Positions 17,454 to 27,465 of a stretch of 64,000 nt of DNA are shown here, in pieces; within the stretch, counting starts at the first letter, position 1; each line of letters opens with the position of its first letter. The translations under genes were made by a program, and so were the position numbers. This stretch comes from Desulfurispirillum indicum S5 (lineage in GTDB: Bacteria; Chrysiogenota; Chrysiogenetes; Chrysiogenales; Chrysiogenaceae), in contig NC_014836.1 in assembly GCF_000177635.2 (NCBI RefSeq), forward strand, positions 725,501 through 789,500, in the 5' to 3' direction. A model generated the notes under the pieces. The model was not told where the DNA came from, searched no databases, and worked only from the letters and a program-made list of their open reading frames with translations.

Positions 17454-19814
17454 TTATTCGGTTTTCAGGGCGGCAGCCATGTCCAGATCCTTCAGGCGAC
17501 GCAGGATCAGCAGGATGGATAAGGACGACGCCAGCAGGACGCCGAGGGCGGCAAAGGCATAGACCTGGTGGCTGACCACCAGGGGCAGTCGGAACAGTTC
17601 ACTGCTGAAGGCCTCGTTGACCATGAGGGCGAAGCCGGTGCCGATCAGCCAGCCCAGCGGAATAGCCAGAAACGTCAGCAGAGCTGCTTCGCCGATCAGA
17701 ACCCAGGCGACTTCTGCCTGGGTAAAGCCCAGCACCCGCAGGGTTGCCAACTCCCGGTACCGCTCGGCAAAGGCGATGCGGGCATTATTATACACAACGG
17801 CAAAGGCAATGGAACCAGCCATGACCAGCAGAATGCCCATGAAGACCAGCATGGTGTCCTCCATGTAGGTGCGGATAACGCGCTCGGCATTGGATATCTG
17901 CCCGATGCTGGCTACGGCGGGGATTTGCCACAGGCGTGGGAAAAGCTCCTCTTCGAGGCTGCGATCTGTCATGAGCCAGGCGCCGGAGATCACAGGCCCC
18001 TCCCGCAGCAGGCGGTTGAGGGCGCGCCGTTCCATATAGGCCCCCACGCCGATCAGGTCGTCCACGGTGCCCGCCAGGGCGACGCTGATGGTTCGCCGGT
18101 GGCCTTCCATGATTTCCAGTTCCACCATGTCACCTTCCCGCACGTCCAGATAGCCGGCAATATAGCTGCTGAGCAGCAGGCCTTCAGGGGGGAGGGTTAT
18201 GGGCTGGTAGCGCGCGTCCAGCAGGCGATGCATCTGGGGCTGCGCCTCCATGCCCTGGATGGCGGTGCGATAGTCCTTGCGTCCATGAATCAGGCGCACG
18301 GGCACATTGCGATAGGTTTCCACAAAAGAGACGCCCGGCAGAGCGCGCAGCTCGGCGGCTGCTCTCTGGGGCATCTGTTCCGAGAATCCCAGGTTCAGAT
18401 CCATATGAAGAACCTTGCGGTACTGCAGGTCGAGCAGAAAACTGACGGAGCCGAACTGGTAGCTGCCCATGAGCAGGAGCGCACCGGAAAAACTGATGCC
18501 GGTCACGGTGAGAAAGGCTTTGACCCGATGGCGTGAGAGGGTGCGCACGATGATGCGGCTGGTCTGCCCCAGAAAACGTCCCAGCGCCAGCTGTTCAAGC
18601 CAGCCTCGCTGGAAGCGTTCCGGCGCAGGCGGGCGCATGGCTTCGGCCGGTGCCTGGGAGACGGCGCTCTGCACCGCCCGCGAAGCTCCCAGGATCGCTG
18701 CTCCGCAGGCAACAGCCAATCCCAGTGCCAGGGTGGAAGGCTGCAGTCGAAAGCTCATGACGGGGAAGCGGTAGTATTCGGCGTAGATACCCGCCATACC
18801 CTGGCCCGCCCATATTCCGAGGGCGATGCCCAGCAGGCTGCCCAGCACGGCGATCAGGCTGGTGAGCAGAATGTAGTGCAGAGCGATCTCCCGGTTGCGG
18901 TAGCCAAATGCCTTGAGGACGGCAATCTGCTGGCGCTGGGTGTGGACAATGCGGCCCATGAGCACGTGCAGCAGGAAGGCTGCCACGCCCAGGAAGATGG
19001 CCGGCAGTACCATGGCCATGCCTCGCAGCTGGTTCAGCTCTTCATGCAGAAAACGGTGGGAAATCTGATCATGGCGGCCATAGGCGCCAATGCTGCCGTA
19101 GGGCGCCAGGATGAGGTCGACGGCGTCGATCACCGTGTCCATATCAGCGCCGGACTGCAGGCTGAGCAGGACACTGTTGAAGGCGCCATCCATGTCGAGG
19201 GCGTTGGCCAGAGCGCGACGATTCATCCACAGCACGCCATAGCGGTAGTAGTCGGGCATGAGGTCATTGGGCCCCAGGAGATAGATGAACTCTGGCGAGA
19301 GGCCCACGCCGCTGATGGTCAGGGTTTCCAGACGCCCATTGATGATGGCTCTGATCTGGTCTCCCGTGTGGAGCTGATGGGCCTGGGAAAAGGTTTCGGT
19401 GATCAGTACCTGGTCGGCATAGCCTGGCTGGGGGAGGCTCCCTTCCCGGAGATAGACGCGGTTGAGATCCGGCTGATGGCCATCGGGCAACGCGAGGATC
19501 AATCCGCGCACCGGATCGGAAAATCCATCCACTTCCAGACGTACCGGTGCCAGCACACGGGTCTGCACCTGACTGACCCCGGGGATCAGGCGCAGTCGCT
19601 CGGCCACACCCTCTGGCGCGCGCTTGACTTCGCTGAATATGTGGGCAAAATGCTGCTCCTGATAAAAGCGGTCACGGGAGAGGGTGATGGCGTCAAGGGT
19701 CATCACCGAGAGGATGAGCACCATGACGCCGGCGGCAATCACCACGGCGATGGCGGCAACCTGACCTTTCATGGTCAGCAGATCGCGCAGCAGCTTGCGG
19801 TGCAGGGCGCTCAC
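17454..19814 (-). CDS. ABC transporter permease with two FtsX domains
   Basis: The 786-residue permease has an N-terminal helix, a large periplasmic MacB-like region (about 45-270), a three-helix FtsX domain (about 275-400), a central helix near 430-450 that starts a second periplasmic region, and a second FtsX domain (about 650-780). This duplicated architecture resembles DevC/LolC-type or YbbP-like exporters. It overlaps the ATPase stop by 4 bases and works with the neighbouring ATPase and HlyD adaptor. The cargo is not identifiable from sequence. Confidence 0.92.
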   Translation of the reverse strand: MSALHRKLLRDLLTMKGQVAAIAVVIAAGVMVLILSVMTLDAITLSRDRFYQEQHFAHIFSEVKRAPEGVAERLRLIPGVSQVQTRVLAPVRLEVDGFSDPVRGLILALPDGHQPDLNRVYLREGSLPQPGYADQVLITETFSQAHQLHTGDQIRAIINGRLETLTISGVGLSPEFIYLLGPNDLMPDYYRYGVLWMNRRALANALDMDGAFNSVLLSLQSGADMDTVIDAVDLILAPYGSIGAYGRHDQISHRFLHEELNQLRGMAMVLPAIFLGVAAFLLHVLMGRIVHTQRQQIAVLKAFGYRNREIALHYILLTSLIAVLGSLLGIALGIWAGQGMAGIYAEYYRFPVMSFRLQPSTLALGLAVACGAAILGASRAVQSAVSQAPAEAMRPPAPERFQRGWLEQLALGRFLGQTSRIIVRTLSRHRVKAFLTVTGISFSGALLLMGSYQFGSVSFLLDLQYRKVLHMDLNLGFSEQMPQRAAAELRALPGVSFVETYRNVPVRLIHGRKDYRTAIQGMEAQPQMHRLLDARYQPITLPPEGLLLSSYIAGYLDVREGDMVELEIMEGHRRTISVALAGTVDDLIGVGAYMERRALNRLLREGPVISGAWLMTDRSLEEELFPRLWQIPAVASIGQISNAERVIRTYMEDTMLVFMGILLVMAGSIAFAVVYNNARIAFAERYRELATLRVLGFTQAEVAWVLIGEAALLTFLAIPLGWLIGTGFALMVNEAFSSELFRLPLVVSHQVYAFAALGVLLASSLSILLILRRLKDLDMAAALKTE

Positions 19815-20536
19815 CAGTGCAGCTCCCGGGGAGGAAGGCGGTGCGTGTTCTCCTGGGTATCGGCAATCTGTCCGTCACTGAGGCGAATGACGCGATCAGC
19901 CATGTGGCCGATGACTTCGTTGTGGGTGATGATGACGGTGGTGGTGCCCAGTTCGCGGTTGATATGCTCTATGGCTTCCAGCACCAGCACGCCGGTGCGG
20001 GAATCCAGGGCACCGGTTGGCTCGTCGCACAGCAGAACGGCAGGCCTCTTGGCAATGGCCCGGGCAATGGCCACCCGCTGCTGCTCCCCTCCTGAAAGCT
20101 GGGCGGGGAAGTGATCCATGCGATCCCCCAGTTCCACCAGCTGCAGGGCCTCTTCGGGGGTCATGGGGCTGGGACTGATCTCCGTGGCGATGGCGACATT
20201 TTCACGGGCGGTGAGGCTGGGAATAAGGTTGTAAAACTGAAAGACAAAACCGACATGCTCCCGGCGAAAGCGGGTCAGCACCTGGTCGCTGGCACTGCTG
20301 AGCAGTTGGTCACGGTAGCGCACTTCGCCGTCGCTGGCGCTGTCCAGCCCGCCAAGGATATTGAGCAGGGTGGATTTGCCCGACCCCGAAGCACCCAGCA
20401 GAACCACCAGCTCGCCGGCATAGAGCTGTAAGTCCACTCCCCGCAGAGCGTGGATGGTGACCTCGCCCATGGGGTAGGTTTTCACCAGGTTGCGGGTTTC
20501 AAAGATAGCGGATTTGTCGTTGGAAACGGCTTGCAT
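19811..20536 (-). CDS. ABC transporter ATP-binding protein (LolD/MacB type)
   Basis: This nucleotide-binding subunit has Walker [16 protein letters not shown]-loop [17 protein letters not shown], signature [14 protein letters not shown], Walker [13 protein letters not shown] and switch ITHN. The [11 protein letters not shown] and DEPTGALD phrasing is typical of the LolD/MacB/DevA subfamily that pairs with FtsX-type permeases. ATG at 20536 is preferred over the GTG at 20545 because CTGGAG lies nine bases upstream. It is first in a three-gene operon with its own promoter. Confidence 0.95.
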   Translation of the reverse strand: MQAVSNDKSAIFETRNLVKTYPMGEVTIHALRGVDLQLYAGELVVLLGASGSGKSTLLNILGGLDSASDGEVRYRDQLLSSASDQVLTRFRREHVGFVFQFYNLIPSLTARENVAIATEISPSPMTPEEALQLVELGDRMDHFPAQLSGGEQQRVAIARAIAKRPAVLLCDEPTGALDSRTGVLVLEAIEHINRELGTTTVIITHNEVIGHMADRVIRLSDGQIADTQENTHRLPPRELHW

Positions 20537-20593
20537 GGAAACCACTCCAGGGAGTTGTGGGTGTTGAGTGAATGGCGTGGCTGTTTCAGATAC

Positions 20594-20622
20594 ATAGTAA
20601 AACCATTATCATGACCGGTCAA
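20594..20622 (-). promoter_or_regulatory. Promoter of the ABC-HlyD operon with a palindrome over the -35
   Basis: On the minus strand TTGACC, 17 bases, TACTAT, about 60 bases before the ATPase ATG. The perfect palindrome TGACCGGTCA at 20612-20621 overlaps the -35, as would suit a TetR- or MarR-type repressor (inference; no such regulator is adjacent). Confidence 0.6.
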
Positions 20623-20715
20623 GAAAGTTACAAAACCGCCATGGAGGGAAGGGTCTCGCCGGGTAAAATAAATGTGTCAATATGGTTCAAAATAAGGTGT
20701 TGCGGGATTTTTGGG

Positions 20716-20744
20716 TTGATTTTCCCGGCCCATTTTTCCATAAT
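20716..20744 (+). promoter_or_regulatory. Candidate sigma-70 promoter for the 20856 gene
   Basis: TTGATT, exactly 17 bases, CATAAT. A start near 20751 would leave a leader of about 100 bases that contains a terminator-like hairpin. The remainder of 20546-20715 shows no other gene. Confidence 0.5.
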
Positions 20745-20796
20745 ACTCTTACCTGATTTTATCGCCATTTCAGGTGGTTTTTACTCCTCACTCATC

Positions 20797-20829
20797 GTCC
20801 GGGATCTGCACAATCCCGGACCTTTTTTT
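20797..20829 (+). terminator. Terminator or attenuator in the leader of the 20856 gene
   Basis: A perfect 9-bp stem GTCCGGGAT / ATCCCGGAC with a 7-base loop, followed by C and seven T. It lies only 27 bases before the ATG of a same-strand gene, so either it ends an unseen upstream transcript or it attenuates this gene. Confidence 0.8.
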
Positions 20830-20855
20830 CCTGCGAATGCAGGAGGAGGTTACCA

Positions 20856-21164
20856 ATGAGAAAGAAAATCGTCATCCCGATGGTTGTCACGGTGGCACTG
20901 GTGGCGCTGGCGTTTCTGGCTCCCATGAAGCGTTCTGAGCCAGTGGGCCAGTACGTGGTGGTTTTTGCCGATTCGCGCACCTGGAATGTGGTTGTCAAGG
21001 ATGACGGCGAACTCTTCAGACTGTATAAGACGGAACTGATTGGTTCCACCTACCTGGATCTGGTCAGCAGCCCCCATAATCATATGGAAATCGCGCAGAT
21101 CGTTGGTGCCCATGCCAATAAGCCCATCACGCAACTTGTCCGCTCATCGGAAAGCAGGGGTTAG
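20856..21164 (+). CDS. Small exported or membrane-anchored protein of unknown function
   Basis: I do not recognise this 102-residue protein. It starts with MRKKI and a hydrophobic segment (about 6-23), consistent with a signal peptide or anchor. A short soluble domain (VGQYVVVFADSRTWNVVVKDDGELFRLYK and TYLDLVSSPHNHMEIAQIVG) follows. GGAGGAGGT before the ATG is a very strong ribosome site. The stop codon lies in the loop of the terminator at 21153-21180 and overlaps the stop of ogt on the other strand by three bases. Confidence 0.75.
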   Translation: MRKKIVIPMVVTVALVALAFLAPMKRSEPVGQYVVVFADSRTWNVVVKDDGELFRLYKTELIGSTYLDLVSSPHNHMEIAQIVGAHANKPITQLVRSSESRG

Positions 21165-21180
21165 AGCCCCTGCTTTTTTT
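21153..21180. terminator. Terminator shared by two convergent genes
   Basis: AGCAGGGG (21153-21160) pairs with CCCCTGCT (21167-21174), followed by T6 on the plus strand. The loop contains both the TAG of the 20856 gene and the TAA of ogt. Confidence 0.9.
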
Positions 21181-21640
21181 CGTGGTTCAGCAGCCACACT
21201 TTTCGCTCGATACCCCAGCCGAAGCCACCCAGTCCTCCATGTGCCGCAACCACCCGATGGCAGGGAATGATAATGCCAATGGGGTTTGCTCCCACAACCC
21301 GTCCTGTTGCTCTGGCACTGCCGGGGCGGCCTGCCCGCCGGGCCAGTTCCCCATAGGTAATCTGCTGGCCCCAGAGGATCTCTGCCCGCAGGAGTTGCCA
21401 TACTGTACGGCTGTATGCGCTGCCATGGGGGGCGAGGGGAAGATCAAAAAACCTGCGCCGGCTGTCGAAGTACTCCTGCAGCTGGATGCTGCAGGCGCGG
21501 GTCAGGTGGTTACTTGTACCTTCCTGTGCTGAGGTGTTGTCATCAAAGCTGACGCTGAAAATGGCGTCTGTGGTCGCTCTGATATACAGGGTTCCCAGAG
21601 GGGTCGGCAGGGACTGCTGGTACTCAGTACAGCTTTTCAC
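21161..21640 (-). CDS. ogt: Methylated-DNA--protein-cysteine methyltransferase
   Basis: This single-use repair protein takes alkyl groups from O6-alkylguanine onto its active cysteine. The 159-residue protein has the active site IIIPCHRVV with Cys127, the helix-turn-helix arginine-finger region (YGELARRAGRPGSARATGRVVGANP), and a short N-terminal domain, as in Ogt. GTG at 21640 with GGGAGG upstream is chosen over a distant ATG at 21760 that lies inside the MFS gene. It overlaps the 3' end of that gene by 17 bases, so the two are likely translated from one message. Confidence 0.93.
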   Translation of the reverse strand: MKSCTEYQQSLPTPLGTLYIRATTDAIFSVSFDDNTSAQEGTSNHLTRACSIQLQEYFDSRRRFFDLPLAPHGSAYSRTVWQLLRAEILWGQQITYGELARRAGRPGSARATGRVVGANPIGIIIPCHRVVAAHGGLGGFGWGIERKVWLLNHEKKQGL

Positions 21641-22865
21641 GGTTATCCTCCCTTCGCTTGAGGTGTATGGCCCCGGTGGTGGCCAGCCCTGTGCACACCA
21701 GAATATAAAGAGTAATGGCCAGGGCGATGGTTTGCAGTGATATGTTCGCGTCGATGGCAAGCCCCATGAGTACAGGGGCTATGGCGGTGGAGACAACCAT
21801 GATGCCCTGGTTCAGTGCCCGGATGGAGCCGAGAAAACGTGTCCCGTAAGCTTCAGCCCACAGTGAATTGATGACCGGATGGGCGCTGCCCAGAGTGATG
21901 GCAACCAGGGCCATATAGAGGAAGAGAATAAAGGGGTGGCAGAGGAACGCCAGCAAGGTGACCCCCAGCGCCATGGGGAGAAGAATACAAGGCAGAAGGG
22001 TACGGGCGCCAAGGCGGTCCACAAGAGGTCCCATGAAAAAAATGCTGAGAATGTGGATTATGGCAAACAGGCTGAAGCCGCTGGCGATAAGACTCAGGGA
22101 CCATGCTTTCTGCTCGGCGATAAATAGCTGATGAAAGAAGATGCCGGTGACAATGGCTGGAGTCGCGGTTGCGGCCGGGATTATCAGGAAGAAAAGGGGG
22201 TCGCGTATCACTTGGCGGGTGCTCCAGGAAGGGGTGCCGTCACGGCTTGTGCCGTCAGGAAGTGCTTCCTGGATGAGTGCGCAGGAGGAACCGCGAAGGA
22301 GCCAGAGCAGCCAGGGCAAAGCGACGAAGACGAGGATCGCGGCGAAAATGCCCCAGCCGGTGCGCCAGCCGGTAATGGCGACGACCATTACTGCCACGGC
22401 AGGGAAAATACCTTCTGCTGCAGCAAATCCCATGGCGGCAATACTCAGGGCTTTGCCGCGAGCAGTGTGAAAGCAGCGAGCCATGGTAGTGATGGCGGCG
22501 TGGGAGATCAACCCCTGGCCGTGGAGGCGCAGCAGAAATATGGACAGAAGCAGAATGATCCACGTGGAGGCGCTTGCCAGCAGAGCGCACGCGAAAGCCA
22601 GACCGAGGCAGACGGCGATGACAAAGGTTTGCAGTCTGATGCGGTCGACAAGTTGGCCAAGCCAGATCAAACTGACGCCGCTGGCCAGGGTTGCCAGTGA
22701 ATATATCATGCTGAATTCACCGTGGCTCAGGGAGAAAGCATCGCGGATATCGGTGTTGAAAAGTGAAATAAAATAGGTCTGACCGAATCCGGAAAAAAAG
22801 GTGCCAAAGAAACCAAACGCCAGGAGTCCAGGGTGTTTTCGTATCAGATCCAGGTAGCTTCGCAT
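21624..22865 (-). CDS. Major facilitator superfamily transporter
   Basis: The 413-residue protein has about 12 membrane helices. The MFS loop 2-3 motif appears as WLGQLVDRIRLQ (about residue 70) and recurs as MGPLVDRLGARTLLP in the second half. The body recalls the monocarboxylate/oxalate-formate or CynX branch, but the substrate cannot be called. GAGGACAT precedes the ATG. It overlaps ogt downstream; the pairing may simply reflect compact gene order. Confidence 0.85.
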   Translation of the reverse strand: MRSYLDLIRKHPGLLAFGFFGTFFSGFGQTYFISLFNTDIRDAFSLSHGEFSMIYSLATLASGVSLIWLGQLVDRIRLQTFVIAVCLGLAFACALLASASTWIILLLSIFLLRLHGQGLISHAAITTMARCFHTARGKALSIAAMGFAAAEGIFPAVAVMVVAITGWRTGWGIFAAILVFVALPWLLWLLRGSSCALIQEALPDGTSRDGTPSWSTRQVIRDPLFFLIIPAATATPAIVTGIFFHQLFIAEQKAWSLSLIASGFSLFAIIHILSIFFMGPLVDRLGARTLLPCILLPMALGVTLLAFLCHPFILFLYMALVAITLGSAHPVINSLWAEAYGTRFLGSIRALNQGIMVVSTAIAPVLMGLAIDANISLQTIALAITLYILVCTGLATTGAIHLKRREDNREKLY

Positions 22866-23017
22866 ATGTCCTCGTTGCGGATTGTGCAGCTGTACACAGT
22901 AAGGTGGCCAGGGTGCGTGAGTGGTTCTCAGTTTGTCTTGTCAAGAGTGTGGCGTGAGTGTACATTTCAGGTGCATATTTTTAATTGTGACCGTATCTTT
23001 GGGTGGAGGGAACGTTG

Positions 23018-25711
23018 ATGGCTTCGGATCTGTCGGTAATCAGATACAGTTCGCCTTTTTCCCGTATACGCACACTGCTGCTGCTGATCTTGCTGGTGTT
23101 TCTGACGACGGTCGGGCTGGCACTGTTTTCCCACTCCTTTATGAAGGAGCATATGCTGCGGCAGCAGTTGAATGCGACTGACGATCTTTTGTCAACGGTG
23201 GTCTCCTCATCCATCACCCCCTGGGTTGCCACGCGCCTGCACTATCTGGATACCCTTTCCAATGATAGCGCACTTCACGGGGCGATACACAGCGGAAATT
23301 TTCCCCCGGAGCTTCTGAATCGCTGGCAGGCCCTGCTTGATTTTACCGACGATGTGTTCTTTGTCTACTTTGGCAATACCACTACAGGCGAGGTAACACT
23401 CCTGCCCGACGATACCCCATTGCCGCCCGATTTTAACATGTATGAGCGTCCCTGGTATAAAAAGGCCATGGAGAATCCCGGCGAAGTTGGCTGGACAGAT
23501 CTCTATCCGGAAATTATCACCGGTATCTCCCAGATTTCAGCGGTGGTGGCGGTCAGTGACCTTGAGAACAGCAGCCACCTTGGTGTTATGGCCATAGATG
23601 TTTCCCTCGGGCAATTGCAGCGCATTTTGAGTACGGTGGAACTGCCGGAGGGAGCGGAGCTGGTGCTCTATGACCGTCATCAACAGCCAATTACTGCCTC
23701 ACGCCTTCAGCCACGCTATGAACACCTGTGGAGATCGGAGTATCTCCCACTCAGGGAAAACGGTTATCTGACGGCTCCCGGTGGGACGGTGGTCTTCCTC
23801 TCTTCCATGGATATTCCGGAAACAGGCTGGCGGCTGGTGCTCTTTACGCCCCACCACAGCTTCTACGAGCCAATTTACCCGCTGCGTAACGCGGGCATTG
23901 CCGTCGGGCTGCTGGTGCTTGTGCTGTCACTTATTGTGCTGCTGCGCTTTTTGCGCGCCCTTTCCCGCAGAACCAGCAATCTGGCGCGCTACTTCCAGGA
24001 GGCTACCTGCGACGCCTTTGTGCCCCGCCGCATTATCACCGGCGACGATGAGTTCGCCATTCTCAACGACCAGTTCAATAGTGTTATCTGCGAACGCAAA
24101 AGGGCAGAAGAGGCGCTGGCCGAAAGTCGTCGACAGCTCAGCTCGCTGATGTCGAACCTGCCGGGGATCGCCTATCGCTGTCGTAACGATGAGCACTGGA
24201 CCATGGAGTTTGTCAGTGAAGGGTGCCAGGAGCTGACGGGGTATGCCGCAGGCGACCTGGTGCTGAACAGGGTGATTTCCTTTAACGATATAATTCACCC
24301 CGGGGAGCGTGATGCCATCAGTCGCAAGTGGAGTGATGTCCTGAAGGAACGTGGAGTTTTCCGTCACGAGTACCGCATCACCACTGCCGATAAGCAGGAA
24401 AGGTGGGTCTGGGAGCAGGGGCGTGGTGTCTACGATTCCCAGGGGAATCTCGTCGCCCTTGAGGGCTTTATCACGGATGTCTCGGCGCGCAAAGAAGCGG
24501 AGAAAATTCTGCTGGAGTTTAATCAGCAGCTGAGTAAGCGTGTCGAAGCGGAAGTGCGCAGCCGCACGCAAAGCGAGACGAACTTTCAGGTGCTCTTTGA
24601 GAAGAGCCCTGAGGGTATTCTTATTCTCAGCGAGCAGGGGATCTTTGTGGAATGCAATCCCATGGGGGCGCATATCCTTGGCTATACACCGGAGGAAATT
24701 ATCGGCCGTTCGCCGGCTGAGATCTCGCCAGATCAGCAGCCTTTGCTGAGTGAGTCCAGTGGGCAGAAGATGTTCGGGATTCTGCAGCAGGCTTTCTGCC
24801 AGGAGATGACGCGTTTTGAATGGGTGCACCTGCACAAACTGGGCGCAGAAGTTATTCTGGAGGTTGTTCTGACGCCGATCACCAGGGGTGAGTGCCGTGA
24901 GCTGCTGGTGGTCTGGCGGGACATGACGGAGGTCTACCGCCTGCAGCAGGAGCGCGAGCAGCAGTGTGCCATTGTCATACAGCAGGCCAAGATGGCGGAG
25001 CTGGGAAGCATGATTGGCGCCATCGCTCACCAGTGGAATCAGCCTCTCAGCACGATATCGGTTATAGCCCAGGGTGTTGTGGACATGTACGAACACGATG
25101 AGCTCAGTCACGGAGAGCTCAGCGACTCCATCGCAACCATATTGCAGCAGATTGCCTTCATGGGGCAGACCATCGAGGATTTCCGCACGTTTTTCATCCC
25201 TTCGCGCCAGGCTGTCGCTTTTGATGTGGTGGCTTCGGTTGTCCAGGTCCAGAATCTGCTCAAGCTGCGTCTGATGAATCAGAATATCACTGTGCGCGTG
25301 GAGAACAGCGCTTCACAGTTGGCCATAGGTTACCCAGGTGAGTTCAAGCAGGTGGTGCTCAATCTGATTAACAATGCCTGCGACGCCTTTGATGAGCGTC
25401 ATGTGGCGCAGCCGGAGATTCTGGTGAGGGTTTCACTGGACGGACCTCGGGTCGCGGTTGCCGTATGTGATAATGGAGGAGGAATTCCTGAAGAGCTTTT
25501 GCCGGAGAAGCTTTTTGAAGCATTTATCTCTTCCAAAGGTGAGAAGGGCTCCGGAATCGGCCTGTGGATGAGTCGACTGATCGTGGAGAAGATGCACGGC
25601 AGCATACGGGCCTTCAATGAAGGCGATGGCGCCTGTTTTGAGATAAGACTGCCAGGCCAGCTCTCACCAGTTCAGGGGCAGGCTGATCCACTGTCCGCTG
25701 TCGAGGAGTAA
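23018..25711 (+). CDS. Membrane sensor histidine kinase with dCache and two PAS domains
   Basis: The 897-residue kinase has TM1 (about 18-37), a periplasmic dCache sensor with YERPWYKKAMENPGEVGWTD and SAVVAVSDL, TM2 (about 290-312), a HAMP-like stretch, PAS/PAC 1 (about 380-495), PAS 2 (about 525-645), the phosphoacceptor His671 in AIAHQWNQPL, and a HATPase domain with NLINNACDAFDE, DNGGGIP and GSGIGLWMS. The dCache form often binds small organic ligands. ATG at 23018 with GGAGGG is preferred to a GTG at 23003. No response regulator is adjacent, so it is an orphan kinase. Its 3' end overlaps the convergent radical SAM gene by 48 bases. Confidence 0.92.
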   Translation: MASDLSVIRYSSPFSRIRTLLLLILLVFLTTVGLALFSHSFMKEHMLRQQLNATDDLLSTVVSSSITPWVATRLHYLDTLSNDSALHGAIHSGNFPPELLNRWQALLDFTDDVFFVYFGNTTTGEVTLLPDDTPLPPDFNMYERPWYKKAMENPGEVGWTDLYPEIITGISQISAVVAVSDLENSSHLGVMAIDVSLGQLQRILSTVELPEGAELVLYDRHQQPITASRLQPRYEHLWRSEYLPLRENGYLTAPGGTVVFLSSMDIPETGWRLVLFTPHHSFYEPIYPLRNAGIAVGLLVLVLSLIVLLRFLRALSRRTSNLARYFQEATCDAFVPRRIITGDDEFAILNDQFNSVICERKRAEEALAESRRQLSSLMSNLPGIAYRCRNDEHWTMEFVSEGCQELTGYAAGDLVLNRVISFNDIIHPGERDAISRKWSDVLKERGVFRHEYRITTADKQERWVWEQGRGVYDSQGNLVALEGFITDVSARKEAEKILLEFNQQLSKRVEAEVRSRTQSETNFQVLFEKSPEGILILSEQGIFVECNPMGAHILGYTPEEIIGRSPAEISPDQQPLLSESSGQKMFGILQQAFCQEMTRFEWVHLHKLGAEVILEVVLTPITRGECRELLVVWRDMTEVYRLQQEREQQCAIVIQQAKMAELGSMIGAIAHQWNQPLSTISVIAQGVVDMYEHDELSHGELSDSIATILQQIAFMGQTIEDFRTFFIPSRQAVAFDVVASVVQVQNLLKLRLMNQNITVRVENSASQLAIGYPGEFKQVVLNLINNACDAFDERHVAQPEILVRVSLDGPRVAVAVCDNGGGIPEELLPEKLFEAFISSKGEKGSGIGLWMSRLIVEKMHGSIRAFNEGDGACFEIRLPGQLSPVQGQADPLSAVEE

Positions 25712-26656
25712 GCTTACTTCTTTTATCCCAAGCTGTTCATCCATCTCAAATGGGAGTGCCTGCCACTGCAGTGCAGTGAGGTTCTGCCGCTTGTGCCCGG
25801 CAATTTTGCTGCGCAGGCGCGGGTGCGCGCGCAGCGCGACCGCTGATTCCCTGTAGGGAAGGAGCGCCTGCAGGCAGAGCCGCGATTCCACCAGCTCTCC
25901 AAAGGCCGGGTGCCAGGGCCCTGCCACAATGGTCTCGCGCAGGGAGTCTCCGTCCTGCAGCCCCATGCGAACGATATGAATACCGCGTTCCCGGAAGCGG
26001 GACACGGCCCGGGAGCACATCTGGATGGCCTGTTCCAGGTCAAGGGGCGTGTAGTGGCCACTTTCATACATCGTGTGCAGGGTGGTGCCGCGAAGCACCA
26101 GGGTGGGATAGAGGCGTACCCCATGGGGGGAGAGTGCGATGGTGTCAGTGATGGTCCGCAGAAAGCTGGCCTGATCCTCCCCCGGCAAGCCGGGCATAAG
26201 CTGAATGACGCTCTGCCAGCTGCGCTGGTGGAGTGCTGCAACAACTCTGTGCAGCTGATCCATGTCGGTGGGGATACGGCCGGACTGCTGCTGTACCCGG
26301 ATATCCGTTGACTGTACTCCCAGCTCAATGGCTTCACAGCCGCCCTGCTGCAGGATATCCAGCACTTCGTGATGTATGGCGTCGGGGCGGGTGGAGCAGC
26401 GAAATCCCGTGATAAGCCCTTCAGAGCGCAGGCGCCTGGCAGTATCGACATACTCCTTGAGGCGCATCCGGGGCAGGGCGGTAAAAGAGCCGCCGTAGAA
26501 GGCGAGCTGGGCCGGTTGGCCGTCAGGGTTGCGGCTTTTCACCAGTGTTTCCACGTCGATGGGGCTCGGAGCTGGTGTCGCGGTTATCGCATGCTGATCA
26601 CAGAAGACGCAGCTGCTGGAACATCCCTGCATGGGAAGAAAGACGGGAATGATCAC
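25664..26656 (-). CDS. Radical SAM protein (Elp3-like)
   Basis: This 330-residue protein has the radical SAM cluster motif C-x3-C-x2-C in QGCSSSCVFCDQ at the extreme N-terminus, then FYGGSFTALP, an ELGVQS segment and QLMPGLPGED, a pattern of the Elp3/HemN-like subgroup. It lacks the acetyltransferase domain of full Elp3, so its reaction is unknown. The start is GTG with GGGAGC upstream. It lies 21 bases after cysE and is last of the nifS-nifU-cysE run. Confidence 0.88.
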   Translation of the reverse strand: MIIPVFLPMQGCSSSCVFCDQHAITATPAPSPIDVETLVKSRNPDGQPAQLAFYGGSFTALPRMRLKEYVDTARRLRSEGLITGFRCSTRPDAIHHEVLDILQQGGCEAIELGVQSTDIRVQQQSGRIPTDMDQLHRVVAALHQRSWQSVIQLMPGLPGEDQASFLRTITDTIALSPHGVRLYPTLVLRGTTLHTMYESGHYTPLDLEQAIQMCSRAVSRFRERGIHIVRMGLQDGDSLRETIVAGPWHPAFGELVESRLCLQALLPYRESAVALRAHPRLRSKIAGHKRQNLTALQWQALPFEMDEQLGIKEVSLLLDSGQWISLPLNW

Positions 26657-26677
26657 AGACGTGCTCCCATAGGCGAA

Positions 26678-27418
26678 TCAGCCGGCAGTATAGTCTTTAT
26701 CTTCCTGCTTGCGGGTGGTCTTGCGCAGTTCTTTGATTTCCGCTTCCAGGGTGTTGATGCGGTCAATCAGGCAGTTGAAGACCTTGGCGACGGGATCTGG
26801 CATATCGTCATGCTGCAGGGATATTCGCACCTGCTTCTGGAAGGTTTCGCTGTCGCGGCTCGAATCGCCGCGTGGCTCATCTTTTGCTTTCTGGCCAGGG
26901 ATTTCCTTGCCGGGAATGCCCACGACGGTGCTGCCCGGGCTGACCGCGCGAACCACAACGCTGTTTGAGCCGATTTTTGCTCCCGCTCCCACGGTGAAGG
27001 GTCCCAGGATTTTTGCGCCAGAACCGATAACCACCCCATCCTCCAGGGTCGGGTGTCGCTTTTCTTTCGCCCAGCTGGTGCCCCCCAGGGTGACCTGATG
27101 ATAGAGAGTGACGTCATCGCCGATTTCCGCTGTTTCGCCAATGACCACTCCCATACCGTGGTCGATAAAGAACCGGCGTCCGATGCGGGCACCGGGGTGA
27201 ATTTCAATGCCGGTGAGAAAGCGTGCCAGGTGGGAGTGCAGGCGGGCGGTCAGGAAGAGCCGGCGCTGCCAGAACCAGTGCGAAACCCGGTGCATCCAGA
27301 TGGCATGCAGCCCGGGGTAGCACAGAATGACCTCAATGCTGTTGCGGGCAGCAGGGTCCCGACTGAAAACCGAGTCGATATCCTCTTTCATATGCCGCAA
27401 TGCTCTGATCAGTCCCAT
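26678..27418 (-). CDS. cysE: Serine O-acetyltransferase
   Basis: CysE makes O-acetylserine, the precursor of cysteine. The 246-residue protein has the N-terminal helical domain ([19 protein letters not shown]), the hexapeptide left-handed beta-helix ([31 protein letters not shown] with the catalytic His and Asp), the substrate loop GGTSW and the Lys/Arg tail. An added, charged coiled-coil-like C-terminus (about residues 185-246) exceeds the usual length. It sits between nifU and the radical SAM gene, coupling cysteine supply to NifS, which uses cysteine as sulfur donor. Confidence 0.95.
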   Translation of the reverse strand: MGLIRALRHMKEDIDSVFSRDPAARNSIEVILCYPGLHAIWMHRVSHWFWQRRLFLTARLHSHLARFLTGIEIHPGARIGRRFFIDHGMGVVIGETAEIGDDVTLYHQVTLGGTSWAKEKRHPTLEDGVVIGSGAKILGPFTVGAGAKIGSNSVVVRAVSPGSTVVGIPGKEIPGQKAKDEPRGDSSRDSETFQKQVRISLQHDDMPDPVAKVFNCLIDRINTLEAEIKELRKTTRKQEDKDYTAG

Positions 27419-27465
27419 ATTGATTCTATCCTCGTGCTCTGTACGTTGGTCTGTGTCCTTTTTGC

